A stretch of DNA of 64,000 nucleotides from Caballeronia arationis (GCF_001544975.2 NZ_FCOG02000004.1:1-64000); one strand, 5' to 3'. Positions 50,384-60,484 are shown, counted from the first letter of the stretch. Notes: generated from the sequence alone by a model not told the origin. Made by a program: numbers and translations.

Positions 50384-50389
50384 ATTATA
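50384..50389 (-). promoter_or_regulatory. Candidate -10 for rppH
   Basis: Read on the minus strand this is TATAAT, 34 bp before the rppH start. The matching -35 is not convincing. The 215-bp gap between rppH and proS must also hold the proS promoter, which I could not place. Confidence 0.4.
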
Positions 50390-50565
50390 AACAGATAACG
50401 GGCCTGGCGCACCGGCACGAACCCGAATCCGGGTACGCCATTCGCCGGATATTCCGGCCGGCGGCAGATTCTTCCTCCCGCCAGCCGTCCCGTCTTTCAC
50501 TCGTTCTGCACGCCATTACGCCGCCAGCGGCACTCCGGCGCGCTCCGCTTTTTGGAAATTTTTCA

Positions 50566-52302
50566 ATGAAAGCATCACGTTTCTTCATCGGCACCCTGAA
50601 AGAAGCCCCCGCCGAAGCCGAAATCGTCAGCCACAAACTGATGTTGCGGGCTGGCATGATCCGCCGCGTCGCGGGCGGTATCTATGACTACATGCCGATC
50701 GGACTGCGCTCGATCCGCAAGGTCGAAGCCATCGTGCGTGAGGAGATGAACCGGGCGGGCGCGCTCGAAATTCTGATGCCGGCCGTGCAGCCCGCCGAGC
50801 TGTGGCAGGAATCCGGCCGCTGGGTGCAGTACGGCCCGGAACTGCTGCGCTTCAAGGACCGCCACGAGCGGGATTTCGTGGTGGGACCGACCCACGAGGA
50901 AGTCGTGACCGACATCGCGCGGCGCGATATCAAGAGCTATCGCCAGTTGCCGGTGAACTTCTACCAGATCCAGGCGAAGTTCCGCGACGAGATCCGTCCG
51001 CGTTTCGGCGTGATGCGCGGCCGCGAATTCATCATGAAGGACGCGTATTCGTTCGATAAGGACCAGGCGGGCCTCGCCGAGTCGTATCGCAAGATGTTCG
51101 ATGCATACGTGCGAATCTTCTCGCGCATCGGGCTGGAATTCCGCGCTGTCGCGGCCGACAACGGCTCCATCGGGGGCAGTGGCTCGCACGAGTTCCACGT
51201 GATCGCCGACACGGGCGAGGACGCCATCGCGTATTGCCCGAATTCGGACTACGCGGCGAACGTCGAAGCGGCCGACGCGCTGCCGCTCATCGCCGAGCGC
51301 GCCGCGCCGGCCGAGGACATGAAGAAGACGCCGACGCCCGGCAAGGCGAAGTGCGAAGCGGTCGCGGAATACCTGAACATTCCGCTCGAGCGCACGATCA
51401 AGTCCATCGTGCTCGCCACGGAAAACGAAGGCGCCGAGCCGACCATCTGGCTCTTGATGCTGCGCGGCGATCACTCGCTCAACGACATCAAGGCGAACAA
51501 GCTGCCGGGCCTCGCGGGCTACCGCTTCGCGACGGAGCAGGAAATCGTCGACTGGTTCGGCACGCCGCCGGGCTACCTCGGCCCTGTCGGCACGAAAAAG
51601 CCGGTGAAGGTGGTCGCGGACCGCACGGTCGCGAACATGAGCGACTTCGTCGTCGGCTCGAACGAGGTCGACTATCACACTACCGGCGTGAACTGGGACC
51701 GCGATCTGCCGGAGCCGGTCGTTGCCGATATTCGCAATGTCGTCGAGGGCGATCCGTCGCCGGACGGGCAGGGCGCGCTAGCAATCTGCCGCGGCATCGA
51801 AGTCGGCCACGTGTTCCAACTCGGCACGAAGTATTCGGATGCGATGGGCGCGACCTATCTCGACGAGAACGGCAAGCCCGCTTCAATGCTGATGGGCTGC
51901 TACGGAATCGGCGTGACGCGCGTACTCGGCGCCGCGATCGAACAGAATTTCGACGACAAGGGCATCATCTGGCCGGAATCGATCGCGCCGTTCGAAGTCG
52001 TGCTGTGCCCGATGGGCTACGATCGCAGCGAGGCCGTGCGCGAACAAGCCGACAAGCTCTACGCGCAGTTGCAGGAAGCAGGCATCGACGTGATCCTCGA
52101 CGACCGCGGCGAGCGCCCGGGCGTGATGTTCGCCGACTGGGAACTGATCGGCGTGCCGCACCGGCTCGTGATCGGCGACCGCGGGCTGAAGGAAGGCAAG
52201 CTCGAATATCAGGCGCGCCGGGATACCGAAGCCACGCTGCTACCCGTCGACGACGCGGCGCACGTCGTGATTGAGAAGGTCAAAGCGGCGCTTTCGAAGT
52301 AA
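50566..52302 (+). CDS. proS: Prolyl-tRNA synthetase (bacterial long form)
   Basis: A 578-residue class II synthetase of the bacterial type. Motif 2 is around [26 protein letters not shown] YbaK-like editing insertion covers about residues 230-390 and clears Ala-tRNA-Pro. Motif 3 is GCYGIGVTR, followed by the anticodon-binding domain. The start [15 protein letters not shown] is typical. It nearly abuts marC (1 bp). Confidence 0.95.
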   Translation: MKASRFFIGTLKEAPAEAEIVSHKLMLRAGMIRRVAGGIYDYMPIGLRSIRKVEAIVREEMNRAGALEILMPAVQPAELWQESGRWVQYGPELLRFKDRHERDFVVGPTHEEVVTDIARRDIKSYRQLPVNFYQIQAKFRDEIRPRFGVMRGREFIMKDAYSFDKDQAGLAESYRKMFDAYVRIFSRIGLEFRAVAADNGSIGGSGSHEFHVIADTGEDAIAYCPNSDYAANVEAADALPLIAERAAPAEDMKKTPTPGKAKCEAVAEYLNIPLERTIKSIVLATENEGAEPTIWLLMLRGDHSLNDIKANKLPGLAGYRFATEQEIVDWFGTPPGYLGPVGTKKPVKVVADRTVANMSDFVVGSNEVDYHTTGVNWDRDLPEPVVADIRNVVEGDPSPDGQGALAICRGIEVGHVFQLGTKYSDAMGATYLDENGKPASMLMGCYGIGVTRVLGAAIEQNFDDKGIIWPESIAPFEVVLCPMGYDRSEAVREQADKLYAQLQEAGIDVILDDRGERPGVMFADWELIGVPHRLVIGDRGLKEGKLEYQARRDTEATLLPVDDAAHVVIEKVKAALSK

Positions 52303-52303
52303 C

Positions 52304-52903
52304 GTGCAGTACAACTTCCTCTCGGCGACCGTACTGCTCATCCTGATCACCGATCCGCTCGGCAACATCCCGATCTTCATCAACGCGCTGCGCGGGGTGG
52401 CGGCCGAGCGGCGGCGCATTGTGATCCTGCGGGAAATCGCGATCGCCTTCGGCATCCTGCTCGTCTTCATGCTGGTCGGCGACCGTTTCCTGCGCGCGAT
52501 GAGTCTCACCGACTTGTCGCTCAGGATCGGCGGCGGGATCGTGCTGTTCCTGATCGCGCTCCGGATGATCTTCCCGCATCCCGACGGGCCGATGGGCGGC
52601 GATTCGCGCGGCGGCGAGCCGCTGATTGTGCCGCTCGCGATTCCGGCGATCGCGGGCCCGTCGGCGCTGGCGACGGTGATGCTGCTGACGTCGCAGGCAC
52701 CGGGCAAGATGATGGAGTGGATCGGCGCGCTGACGGTGACGATGGTCGTCTGCGCGATCGTGCTGATTCTTGCCGAGAAGATCCAGCACTGGCTCGGCGA
52801 GCGGGCCGTGACCGCGTTCGAGCGCTTAATGGGACTCGTGCTGGTCGCGATCTCGGTCGAGATGATCCTGACTGGTATACGGACCTTCGTGCATCAGCTA
52901 TAA
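52304..52903 (+). CDS. MarC-family integral membrane protein
   Basis: A 199-residue polytopic protein with six predicted helices and the signature TDPLGNIPIFI near the N-terminus; PLAIPAIAGPSALATVMLL is the second conserved stretch. The family function is unknown despite the old multiple-antibiotic-resistance name. The start is GTG one base after the proS stop, so expression probably depends on proS translation. Confidence 0.85.
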   Translation: MQYNFLSATVLLILITDPLGNIPIFINALRGVAAERRRIVILREIAIAFGILLVFMLVGDRFLRAMSLTDLSLRIGGGIVLFLIALRMIFPHPDGPMGGDSRGGEPLIVPLAIPAIAGPSALATVMLLTSQAPGKMMEWIGALTVTMVVCAIVLILAEKIQHWLGERAVTAFERLMGLVLVAISVEMILTGIRTFVHQL

Positions 52904-52928
52904 AAAAAGCGGCCTCGGCCGCTTTTTT
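52902..52928. terminator. Bidirectional terminator, marC / hpt
   Basis: AAAAAAAGCGGCC, TC, GGCCGCTTTTTT: a compact hairpin flanked by A and T runs between the two convergent genes. It overlaps the last two bases of the marC stop. Confidence 0.92.
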
Positions 52929-52947
52929 CTTCACGCTGATTCGAGCT

Positions 52948-53499
52948 TCACGCGCCCTCAGTCAGCGCCCGGATGGTCGGAAGGTTACGCCAGTAGCCCT
53001 TCGCGTCCATGCCGCAGCCGAACACATAGCGGTCCGGCACCTCGAATCCGCAGAAATCCGGACGCAGCGGCTTCGCCTTCGGAATGGTTTTCTCGCACAG
53101 CACCGCCGACAGGAACTGCTTCGCGCCCATCATCATGATGCGGTCGCGGATCGCGGCCATCGTCTCGCCTTCGTCGAGGATGTCGTCGAGCACGAGCACC
53201 ACGCGATCCTTCACCGATTCAGCCGGCGCGACGCGCCATTGCATCTCGCTGCCGCCCTTGATCGCGTTGCGATAACGCGTCAGGTGGATGTAATCGAACT
53301 CGAGCGGGAAGTCGAGATGCGGCAGCAGCATGCCGGTGAACACCGCCGCGCCGCCCATCACGGAGAGGACGAGCGGAAACTCCTCGCTCGTCGCCGTGCG
53401 GATTTCCTGCGCCATGCGTTCGATCGACGCATTGACATCGGCCGCCGACACGATTTCTTCGGAGTGGCTGAAAATGTGGAGAGCTTCTTCGCGATTCAT
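52948..53499 (-). CDS. Hypoxanthine-guanine phosphoribosyltransferase family protein
   Basis: A 183-residue purine salvage enzyme. The PRPP-binding loop is VVLVLDDILDEGET, an acidic pair followed by Gly/Glu/Thr. The N-terminal hood includes SVMGGAAVFTGMLLPHL. It salvages hypoxanthine and/or guanine to IMP/GMP in the cytoplasm; base preference cannot be judged. It is on the same strand as ffh, 120 bp downstream of it. Confidence 0.87.
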   Translation of the reverse strand: MNREEALHIFSHSEEIVSAADVNASIERMAQEIRTATSEEFPLVLSVMGGAAVFTGMLLPHLDFPLEFDYIHLTRYRNAIKGGSEMQWRVAPAESVKDRVVLVLDDILDEGETMAAIRDRIMMMGAKQFLSAVLCEKTIPKAKPLRPDFCGFEVPDRYVFGCGMDAKGYWRNLPTIRALTEGA

Positions 53500-53619
53500 A
53501 AGGGAAAGCGGCGCGGTGGCGTGAATACCTAGTGTGGGAAAAAATGGCGGCTAGCGCCATATGATAAACCCGCGCACGCCACGGCTTCGCGGGCGGGCGC
53601 GGGTTCGGCGGCGCCTCGG

Positions 53620-54987
53620 TCAGCGCATGCCGGGCATCATGCCCTTCATGCCGCGCATCATCTTCTGCAGGTTGCCGCCTTTCAGCTTCTTCATCATGCC
53701 GCGCATCTGCTCGTACTGATTCAGCATCCGGTTGACATCCTGAACGTGCACGCCCGCGCCCGCGGCGATCCGGCGCTTCCTCGCGGCCTTGATCAGCTCG
53801 GGCTTCGCGCGTTCCTGCCGCGTCATCGAGTTGATGATGCCTTCCATCCGGCGCATCTGCTTTTCGGCGACGCCCATGTCGGCGCCCTGCGCGGCCTGCT
53901 GGAACTGCGCTGGCAGCTTGTCCATCAACGACGACAGCCCGCCCATGTTCTTCATCTGCGCGAGCTGCGCCTTGAAGTCGTTCAGGTCGAAGTCACCGCC
54001 TTTCTTGACCTTGTCGGCCAGCTTTTGCGCTTCCTTCTGGTCGACGCCGCGCTGCGCTTCCTCGACGAGCGCCAGAATGTCGCCCATGCCGAGGATCCGG
54101 TTCGCCATGCGGTCCGGATGGAACACTTCGAGGCCGTCGAGCTTTTCTGCGACGCCGACAAATTTGACCGGCTTGCCGGTCACGTGACGCACGGACAGCG
54201 CCGCGCCCCCACGCGAATCGCCGTCGAGCTTGGTGAGCACGACGCCGGTGAGAGGCAGCGCGTCGTTGAACGCCTTCGCTGTGTTGACCGCGTCCTGGCC
54301 GAGCATCGCATCGACGACGAAGAGCGTTTCGGCGGGTTTCAGCAGGCCGTGAAGCTCGCTGATTTCCTTCATCATCGCTTCGTCGATGCCGAGGCGGCCG
54401 GCCGTATCGACGATCAGCACGTCGTGGTAATGGCGCTTCGCCCAGTCGACGGCGGCCCGCGCGATGTCAGCGGGCTTCTGGTTCGGTTCGGACGGGAAGA
54501 AGTCCGCGCCGACCTGCTCGGTCACCGTCTTCAACTGCGCGATGGCCGCGGGACGGTAAACGTCGACGGAAACCGTCAGCACTTTTTTCTTTTGCTTCTC
54601 GCGCAGGAGCTTTGCGAGCTTGCCCGTGGTCGTGGTCTTGCCGGCGCCCTGAAGGCCGGCCATCAGGATCACGGCGGGCGGCGTGACCGCGAGGTTCAGC
54701 TCGGCGGCCTTGCCTTCGTAGTCGCCGCCGATCACGGCCGTCAGTTCGCGCTGCACCACGGCGACGAGCGCCTGTCCTGGCGAAAGGCTCGAAATGACTT
54801 CCTCGCCGAGCGCCTTCTCCTTCACCTTGGCGATGAATTCGCGCACGACCGGCAGCGCGACGTCCGCCTCCAGCAATGCGAGACGCACTTCGCGCAGCAT
54901 TTCCTGCGTGTTAGCCTCGGTGAGCCGGGCCTCGCCGCGCAGCGTCTTGACGACGCGCGCCATCCGTTGAGTGAGATTGTCGAGCAT
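53620..54987 (-). CDS. ffh: Signal recognition particle protein Ffh
   Basis: A 455-residue SRP54 GTPase that targets inner-membrane proteins co-translationally with 4.5S RNA and FtsY. N domain, then G domain with GLQGAGKTTTTGKLAKLL, DTAGRLGID and TKLDGD, then the methionine-rich M domain (KMMRGMKGMMPGMR at the end). It is divergent from the CcsA-like gene, with a 101-bp gap. Confidence 0.96.
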   Translation of the reverse strand: MLDNLTQRMARVVKTLRGEARLTEANTQEMLREVRLALLEADVALPVVREFIAKVKEKALGEEVISSLSPGQALVAVVQRELTAVIGGDYEGKAAELNLAVTPPAVILMAGLQGAGKTTTTGKLAKLLREKQKKKVLTVSVDVYRPAAIAQLKTVTEQVGADFFPSEPNQKPADIARAAVDWAKRHYHDVLIVDTAGRLGIDEAMMKEISELHGLLKPAETLFVVDAMLGQDAVNTAKAFNDALPLTGVVLTKLDGDSRGGAALSVRHVTGKPVKFVGVAEKLDGLEVFHPDRMANRILGMGDILALVEEAQRGVDQKEAQKLADKVKKGGDFDLNDFKAQLAQMKNMGGLSSLMDKLPAQFQQAAQGADMGVAEKQMRRMEGIINSMTRQERAKPELIKAARKRRIAAGAGVHVQDVNRMLNQYEQMRGMMKKLKGGNLQKMMRGMKGMMPGMR

Positions 54988-55088
54988 GGGGAGCGGTAGA
55001 GAGTGCGGCCTCGCCGTGGCGCCCGGTCCCGCCCTGACGGCGGGAGGGGAAGACGTCGTGAGTTCGGGGCCTAGTGTAAACTTCGAAC

Positions 55089-56000
55089 ATGGATATTGTA
55101 CTGTATGCCCTCACTGCGCTTCTGTACGGCGGCCTCGCCGTAGCGGGCTGGCGCGCGCATCGTCACACGGCCGTCGAGCCCGCGCTGGCGGGCATTCCTG
55201 CGGGCGCGCCGGTGCCGCCCCCGCGGGCGTCGAAGGCGTCGGGCATGAGCGGCATCGGGCGCGCTCTATTATTTATAGCGCTCGTCGTGCACGGGGTGTT
55301 GCTGCACACCACCATCTTCCCGCAGAACGCGATGGTCTTCGGCTTCGCGTTCGCGCTTTCGGCGATGTTCTGGCTCGGCGCGGGCATCTACTGGATCGAG
55401 AGCTTTTTCTTTCCGCTCGACGGTTTGCGTCTGCTCGTGTTGCCGCTCGCCTGCCTTGCGTCGCTGCTGCCGCTTCTCTTTGGCGGCGTGCGCGTGCTGC
55501 CGTATTCGGCCGCGCCAATGTTCAAGCTGCACTTCCTGATCGCGAACATCGCGTATGGCCTCTTCGCAATCGCGGCGCTGCACGCAATCCTGATGCTGAT
55601 GGTCGAAAGGCGCCTGCAGAACATGCGCGGCGTGGCGGCGCGTCACACGTCCAACGGCTGGCTGTCGAGTTGGCTCGACACGCTGCCGCCGCTGCTCACG
55701 CTCGAAAAGCTGCTGTTCCGCCTGATTGCGGCGGGCTTCGTGCTGCTGACGCTCACGCTCGTCTCGGGCATCGCCTTCAACGAACAACTCGTCGACCGGG
55801 CGTTCAAGCTCGATCACAAGACGGTGTTCGCGTTCCTTTCATGGCTCATGTTCGGCGCACTCCTCACCGCGCGCCGCGTCTCCGGCTGGCGCGGTCGTGC
55901 CGCGCTGCGCTGGGTACTCGCTTCGTTCGTCGCGCTCCTGCTCGCTTATGTCGGCAGCCGCTTCGTATTCGAAGTGCTGCTGCACCGGGCAGTCGTCTGA
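55089..56000 (+). CDS. CcsA/HemX-like inner-membrane protein (cytochrome c assembly family)
   Basis: A 303-residue protein with about eight transmembrane helices, related to the CcsA/YpjD group. The opposite gene order (ffh divergent from a ypjD-like gene) is common in proteobacteria. Real CcsA proteins carry a tryptophan-rich WWD motif for haem; I do not see one, so a direct role in cytochrome c maturation is doubtful. It is followed by two small-gap genes ending in ampD. Confidence 0.75.
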   Translation: MDIVLYALTALLYGGLAVAGWRAHRHTAVEPALAGIPAGAPVPPPRASKASGMSGIGRALLFIALVVHGVLLHTTIFPQNAMVFGFAFALSAMFWLGAGIYWIESFFFPLDGLRLLVLPLACLASLLPLLFGGVRVLPYSAAPMFKLHFLIANIAYGLFAIAALHAILMLMVERRLQNMRGVAARHTSNGWLSSWLDTLPPLLTLEKLLFRLIAAGFVLLTLTLVSGIAFNEQLVDRAFKLDHKTVFAFLSWLMFGALLTARRVSGWRGRAALRWVLASFVALLLAYVGSRFVFEVLLHRAVV

Positions 56001-56030
56001 GCCGGGCAGCCCTCTTATATTAGTAACGCC

Positions 56031-56339
56031 ATGCGACAACTTCTTCTCCTGATCTTCGTGTTCTTCGCGAGCCAGTGGCTGTTCCGCAAGCTGCGCCGCG
56101 CGAACGCGCGCTCGCAGGCCGCCTCGCAGGGCACGCGCGGCGGCACCGGCAGCACCCGTGCGCGCAGCGGCAACGGCGCGAGCGGCGCGCCGCAACTGCC
56201 CGATCCGCTCGTGCGCTGCGCAGAGTGCGGCGTGCACACGCCGCGCAGCGAAACGCTCGTCGTCGCGGGGCAGCGCTTCTGCTGCTCCGATCACGCGCAT
56301 CGCCACGCCGCGCGCCCCACGGGCCGCGACGCGCGATGA
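56031..56339 (+). CDS. PP0621-family small membrane protein with zinc-ribbon-like tail
   Basis: A 102-residue protein: an N-terminal hydrophobic helix (QLLLLIFVFFASQWLF), a basic Ser/Gly/Arg linker, then a Cys-rich segment CAECGVH ... FCCSDHAHRH that could bind metal. The function is unknown. The stop overlaps the ampD start (ATGA), so the pair is translationally coupled. Confidence 0.75.
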   Translation: MRQLLLLIFVFFASQWLFRKLRRANARSQAASQGTRGGTGSTRARSGNGASGAPQLPDPLVRCAECGVHTPRSETLVVAGQRFCCSDHAHRHAARPTGRDAR

Positions 56340-56938
56340 CGCAGTCATCGCGCGCCGAAGCGAGCGCTTCGGTCGACGCCGACGGCTGGCTCTCCACCGC
56401 AACGCGCCTGCCGTCGCCGAATTACGAGGCGCGGCCGGGCGCGATCGAGCCGACGCTCATCGTCGTGCACAACATCAGCCTACCGCCCGACGACTTCGGC
56501 GGCAACGCTATCCGCGACTTCTTCCAGAATGGCCTCGACCACGACGCCCATCCGTACTTCGATCAGTTGCGCGGCATGCGCGTGTCTGCGCATTTCGTGA
56601 TCCGGCGCGATGGTGCGATCGAGCAGTACGTTTCCTGCAACGAGCGCGCGTGGCACGCGGGCGTCTCGGACTTCTTCGGGCGTGAGCGCTGCAACGATTT
56701 TTCGATCGGCATCGAACTGGAAGGCAGCGACCGCTTTCCATTCGAACGAGCGCAATACGACGCGCTGAAGACGCTCGTCGACGCACTCACGAAGCGCTAT
56801 CCGATCGATGCGCTCGCGGGCCATTCGGACATCGCGCCGGGCCGCAAGACCGATCCCGGTCCTCACTTCGACTGGCAGCGTTTCGTGCGCGCAACCGGTC
56901 TCGACTCGCGGTTCTTCCCGTACCTGAATCAGGCGTAA
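56336..56938 (+). CDS. ampD: 1,6-anhydro-N-acetylmuramyl-L-alanine amidase
   Basis: A 200-residue cytoplasmic zinc amidase that recycles muropeptides; loss of AmpD derepresses ampC-type beta-lactamases in many Gram-negatives. The zinc histidine is in LIVVHNIS. AWHAG and the catalytic stretch AGHSDIAPGRKTDPG are visible. The ATG at 56336 overlaps the preceding stop; longer frames inside the upstream gene are rejected. Confidence 0.93.
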   Translation: MTQSSRAEASASVDADGWLSTATRLPSPNYEARPGAIEPTLIVVHNISLPPDDFGGNAIRDFFQNGLDHDAHPYFDQLRGMRVSAHFVIRRDGAIEQYVSCNERAWHAGVSDFFGRERCNDFSIGIELEGSDRFPFERAQYDALKTLVDALTKRYPIDALAGHSDIAPGRKTDPGPHFDWQRFVRATGLDSRFFPYLNQA

Positions 56939-57044
56939 GGGCATTCTCGTTGCGTCGCAGCACGAGGAACGCCCGAGGCCTTGCCGTGCTTCGGCCAAGC
57001 AAAAGTCAATCCCTCGCAAGCATTCGACAGGCAAATAAATCTTT

Positions 57045-57072
57045 TTGAGACTGTGCGGAAGTTCACTATACT
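57045..57072 (+). promoter_or_regulatory. nrdA promoter
   Basis: TTGAGA at 57045-57050, a 16-nt spacer and TATACT at 57067-57072. Transcription would start near 57079, about 405 nt before the nrdA start codon. The -10 lies inside the first NrdR-like box. Confidence 0.65.
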
Positions 57073-57109
57073 TGGTGCCTAGAGACGTAAATGGCACTAC
57101 ATCTTGTGT
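57063..57109 (+). promoter_or_regulatory. Tandem NrdR boxes of nrdA
   Basis: Two imperfect 16-bp palindromes: TCACTATACTTGGTGC (57063-57078) and GCACTACATCTTGTGT (57094-57109). They are 31 bp apart, three helical turns, the geometry known for NrdR, the ATP/dATP-sensing repressor of ribonucleotide reductase genes. The first covers the -10 and the second lies just downstream of the start of transcription. Confidence 0.8.
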
Positions 57110-57484
57110 TGTTGAGGCGGCGCCCGCTCTTGAGAGCCGGCGCCGCTGGCTTTCCGGCGTAAAGGAAGTTAGCTGGCCCGGGGCGATGCGATTCAAAGGT
57201 AACGGCAGCACGAATCGTATCGATGCCAGCGAGAAAGACCGTGAAGAAGGCAGGCACGACGAGCGCAGTTTGCGTCGACCGAAGCCACCCGCCGGCGTGC
57301 GGGCAGGATGGCCCGGTCCGGCGCGAGCGAAAGTGATGGGCGATACAACGCGACGCGTTTCCGGCAGGCCGAATTCACATTTCACATCCGCGTGTCCGGT
57401 GTTTTTCATCGAAACATCGCGCGCGGCATAAGTCATAAATCCGCGGACAACGTCCGCACCATTCGAACACCAGGAGTTTTGCAC
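57110..57484 (+). other. Long nrdA leader with hairpins
   Basis: No credible protein gene lies in this 375-nt stretch. A stable hairpin stands at 57117-57146: GCGGCGCC pairs with GGCGCCGC, and an inner GCTC/GAGC closes a TTGA loop. A second hairpin, GCGGAC-AAC-GTCCGC (57443-57457), ends 14 nt before the nrdA SD (AGGAG, 57472-57476). No U tract follows the first hairpin, so it is not an obvious terminator. The nrdA frame is open back to an ATG at 57308, but that has no usable SD. Confidence 0.5.
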
Positions 57485-60484
57485 ATGCAAACCACCGACA
57501 ACGCCACGACCTCCTTCGACGGCGTCTCCGCACGGCCAGCGGGCGCCGGACAGCAGCCGGGCGCGCAGACGCTCGCGCCGAACACGACGCTTGCCGACTA
57601 CAAGGTCATCCGTCGCAACGGGACCGTGGTGTCGTTCGAGCCGTCGAAGATCGCGATCGCGGTGACGAAGGCCTTCCTCGCCGTGAACGGCGGGCAGGGC
57701 GCAGCTTCCGCGCGCGTGCGCGAGCTGGTCGAGCAACTGACGCAGAGCGTCGTGCGCGCGCTCGTGCGCAGCCGTCCGAACGGCGGCACGTTCCACATCG
57801 AAGACATTCAGGATCAGGTCGAACTCGCGCTGATGCGCGGTGGCGAGCACAACGTAGCGCGCGCTTACGTGCTGTATCGCGAGAAGCGCACGCAGGAACG
57901 CGCACACGCGCCGGAAGTGCAGGCGAACGCGCTCGGCATCAACGTGATCGACGCCGGCGTCTCCCACCCGCTCGACCTGAACGCGTTGAAGGCACTGATC
58001 GTCTCGGCGTGCGAAAACCTCGGCGACGCCGTCTCCGCCGATCCGATCGTCGCGGAAACGGTGAAGAACCTGTACGACGGCGTGCCGATGAGCCAGGTCT
58101 ACGACTCGGCCATCCTCGCCGCGCGCACGATGATCGAAAAGGACCCGGCGTACAGCCAGGTCACGGCGCGCATCCTGCTGCACACGATCCGCCGCGAGAT
58201 TCTGGAAGGCGAAGTCACGCAAGCCGAAATGAGCGAGCGCTACGCCGAATATTTCCCGCTCTTCATCAAGCAGGGCGTGGAAGCGGAGCTGCTCGACGAC
58301 AAGCTCCAGCAATTCGACCTGAAGCGCCTCGGCGCCGCGCTCGACGCGAGCCGCGACCTGCAATTCGGCTACCTCGGCCTGCAGACGCTGTATGACCGCT
58401 ACTTCCTGCACACGGAAGGCAAGCGCATCGAACTGCCGCAGGCGTTCTTCATGCGCGTCGCGATGGGCCTCTCGCTGAACGAAATCGACCGCGAAGCACG
58501 CGCCATCGAGTTCTACAACGTGCTGTCGAGCTTCGACTTCATGTCGTCGACGCCGACGCTGTTCAATTCCGGCACGCGCCGCTCGCAACTGTCGTCGTGC
58601 TACCTGACGACGGTCGCCGACGATCTCGACGGCATCTACGAAGCGCTGAAGGAAAACGCGCTGCTCTCGAAGTTCGCGGGCGGCCTCGGCAACGACTGGA
58701 CGCGCGTTCGCGCGCTCGGCTCGCATATCAAGGGCACGAACGGCAAGTCGCAGGGCGTGGTCCCGTTCCTGAAGGTCGTGAACGACACGGCCGTCGCCGT
58801 GAACCAGGGCGGCAAGCGCAAGGGCGCGGTGTGCGCGTACCTGGAGACGTGGCACCTGGACATCGAAGAGTTCCTGGAACTGCGCAAGAACACCGGCGAC
58901 GACCGCCGCCGCACCCACGACATGAACACGGCGAACTGGATTCCCGACCTGTTCATGAAGCGCGTCCACGAAGGCGGCGACTGGACGCTCTTCTCGCCGG
59001 CAACCTGCCCGGACCTGCACGACCTGTTCGGCGCGGCGTTCGAGAAGGCTTACACGGCTTACGAAGAGAAGGCCGCGCGCGGCGAGATCAAGCTGTTCAA
59101 GAAGATCCCGGCGGCGCAACTGTGGCGCAAGATGCTCGGCATGCTGTTCGAAACCGGCCATCCGTGGATCACGTTCAAGGATCCGTGCAACATCCGCTCG
59201 CCGCAGCAGCACGTCGGCGTCGTGCACTCGTCGAACCTGTGCACGGAAATCACGCTGAACACGAGCGACACGGAAATCGCCGTGTGTAACCTGGGCTCGG
59301 TGAACCTCGTCGCGCACCTGGCGAAGCAGGCCGACGGCACGCTGGCGCTCGACCACGACAAGCTGAAGCGCACGATCAGCGTCGCGATGCGCATGCTCGA
59401 CAACGTGATCGACATCAATTACTACGCGGTCGCCAAGGCGCGTAACTCGAACCTGAAGCATCGCCCGGTCGGCATGGGCATCATGGGCTTCCAGGACTGC
59501 CTGCACCTGCTGCGCACGCCGTACGCGTCGGATGAGGCCGTCAGCTTCGCCGATACGTCGATGGAAGCGGTCTGCTACTACGCGTACTATGCGTCGACTG
59601 AACTGGCGGAAGAGCGCGGCCGTTATTCGAGCTACCGCGGCTCGCTGTGGGATCGCGGCATCCTCCCGCAGGATTCGCTGAAGCTGCTGGCGCAAGAGCG
59701 CGGCGGCTACGTCGAAGTGGACGAAAGCGAATCGATGGACTGGACCTCGCTGCGTTCGCGCATCGCCACGCACGGCATGCGCAACTCGAACTGCATCGCG
59801 ATCGCACCGACCGCGACGATCTCGAACATCATCGGCGTGTCGGCGTGCATCGAGCCGACGTTCCAGAACCTGTACGTGAAGTCGAACCTGTCGGGCGAAT
59901 TCACGGTGGTCAACGACTACCTCGTGCGTGATCTGAAGGCGCGCGGCCTGTGGGACGAAGTGATGGTCTCCGACCTGAAGTACTTCGACGGCACGCTCTC
60001 GCGCATCGACCGCATCCCGGCCGACCTGCGCGCGATCTACGCCACGGCGTTCGAACTGGACGCGAAGTGGGTCGTAGAAGCGGCGGCGCGGCGCCAGAAG
60101 TGGATCGACCAGGCGCAATCGCTGAACATCTACATGGGCGGCGCGTCGGGCAAGAAGCTCGACGAGGTCTACAAGCTCGCGTGGCTGCGCGGCCTGAAGA
60201 CGACGTACTACCTCCGCACGATGTCGGCGACGAGCGTCGAGAAGTCGACGGTGGCGCACGGCGCGCTGAACGCGGTGCCGTCGGGCGAGTCGGGCAATGG
60301 CGCCGGCGGCGCGTCGGGTGCGGGCTACAACGGCGGCATGAACATGGGCGGTTCGTCGGCTGGCGGCTTCAACGCGGCAGCGGCGACGGCTCCGGCAGTC
60401 GCGGCAGCGCCGGAAGCGGATGGTCCGGTCTGCATGATGCGTCCGGGCGATCCGGGCTTCGACGAGTGCGAGGCTTGCCAGTAA
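57485..60484 (+). CDS. nrdA: Ribonucleoside-diphosphate reductase alpha subunit (class I)
   Basis: A 999-residue catalytic subunit that reduces NDPs to dNDPs. An ATP-cone regulatory domain (about residues 35-130, YKVIRRNGTVVSFEP) binds ATP/dATP. The thiyl-radical cysteine is Cys586 in SNLCTE. The active-site disulfide pair is Cys372 (LSSCYL) and Cys601 (AVCNLG). After a long Gly/Ala-rich flexible linker, the C-terminal redox pair is CEAC (995-998). AGGAG precedes the ATG by 8 nt. It is longer than E. coli NrdA (761), partly through the linker. nrdB lies 2.5 kb away in its own unit. Confidence 0.95.
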   Translation: MQTTDNATTSFDGVSARPAGAGQQPGAQTLAPNTTLADYKVIRRNGTVVSFEPSKIAIAVTKAFLAVNGGQGAASARVRELVEQLTQSVVRALVRSRPNGGTFHIEDIQDQVELALMRGGEHNVARAYVLYREKRTQERAHAPEVQANALGINVIDAGVSHPLDLNALKALIVSACENLGDAVSADPIVAETVKNLYDGVPMSQVYDSAILAARTMIEKDPAYSQVTARILLHTIRREILEGEVTQAEMSERYAEYFPLFIKQGVEAELLDDKLQQFDLKRLGAALDASRDLQFGYLGLQTLYDRYFLHTEGKRIELPQAFFMRVAMGLSLNEIDREARAIEFYNVLSSFDFMSSTPTLFNSGTRRSQLSSCYLTTVADDLDGIYEALKENALLSKFAGGLGNDWTRVRALGSHIKGTNGKSQGVVPFLKVVNDTAVAVNQGGKRKGAVCAYLETWHLDIEEFLELRKNTGDDRRRTHDMNTANWIPDLFMKRVHEGGDWTLFSPATCPDLHDLFGAAFEKAYTAYEEKAARGEIKLFKKIPAAQLWRKMLGMLFETGHPWITFKDPCNIRSPQQHVGVVHSSNLCTEITLNTSDTEIAVCNLGSVNLVAHLAKQADGTLALDHDKLKRTISVAMRMLDNVIDINYYAVAKARNSNLKHRPVGMGIMGFQDCLHLLRTPYASDEAVSFADTSMEAVCYYAYYASTELAEERGRYSSYRGSLWDRGILPQDSLKLLAQERGGYVEVDESESMDWTSLRSRIATHGMRNSNCIAIAPTATISNIIGVSACIEPTFQNLYVKSNLSGEFTVVNDYLVRDLKARGLWDEVMVSDLKYFDGTLSRIDRIPADLRAIYATAFELDAKWVVEAAARRQKWIDQAQSLNIYMGGASGKKLDEVYKLAWLRGLKTTYYLRTMSATSVEKSTVAHGALNAVPSGESGNGAGGASGAGYNGGMNMGGSSAGGFNAAAATAPAVAAAPEADGPVCMMRPGDPGFDECEACQ

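Noticed and set aside
57308..57484. A 59-residue N-terminal extension of NrdA from the ATG at 57308
   Set aside because: GCAGG directly touches that ATG, so there is no spacing for initiation. The extension is not like any ATP-cone N-terminus, and the ATG at 57485 has AGGAG at 8 nt.
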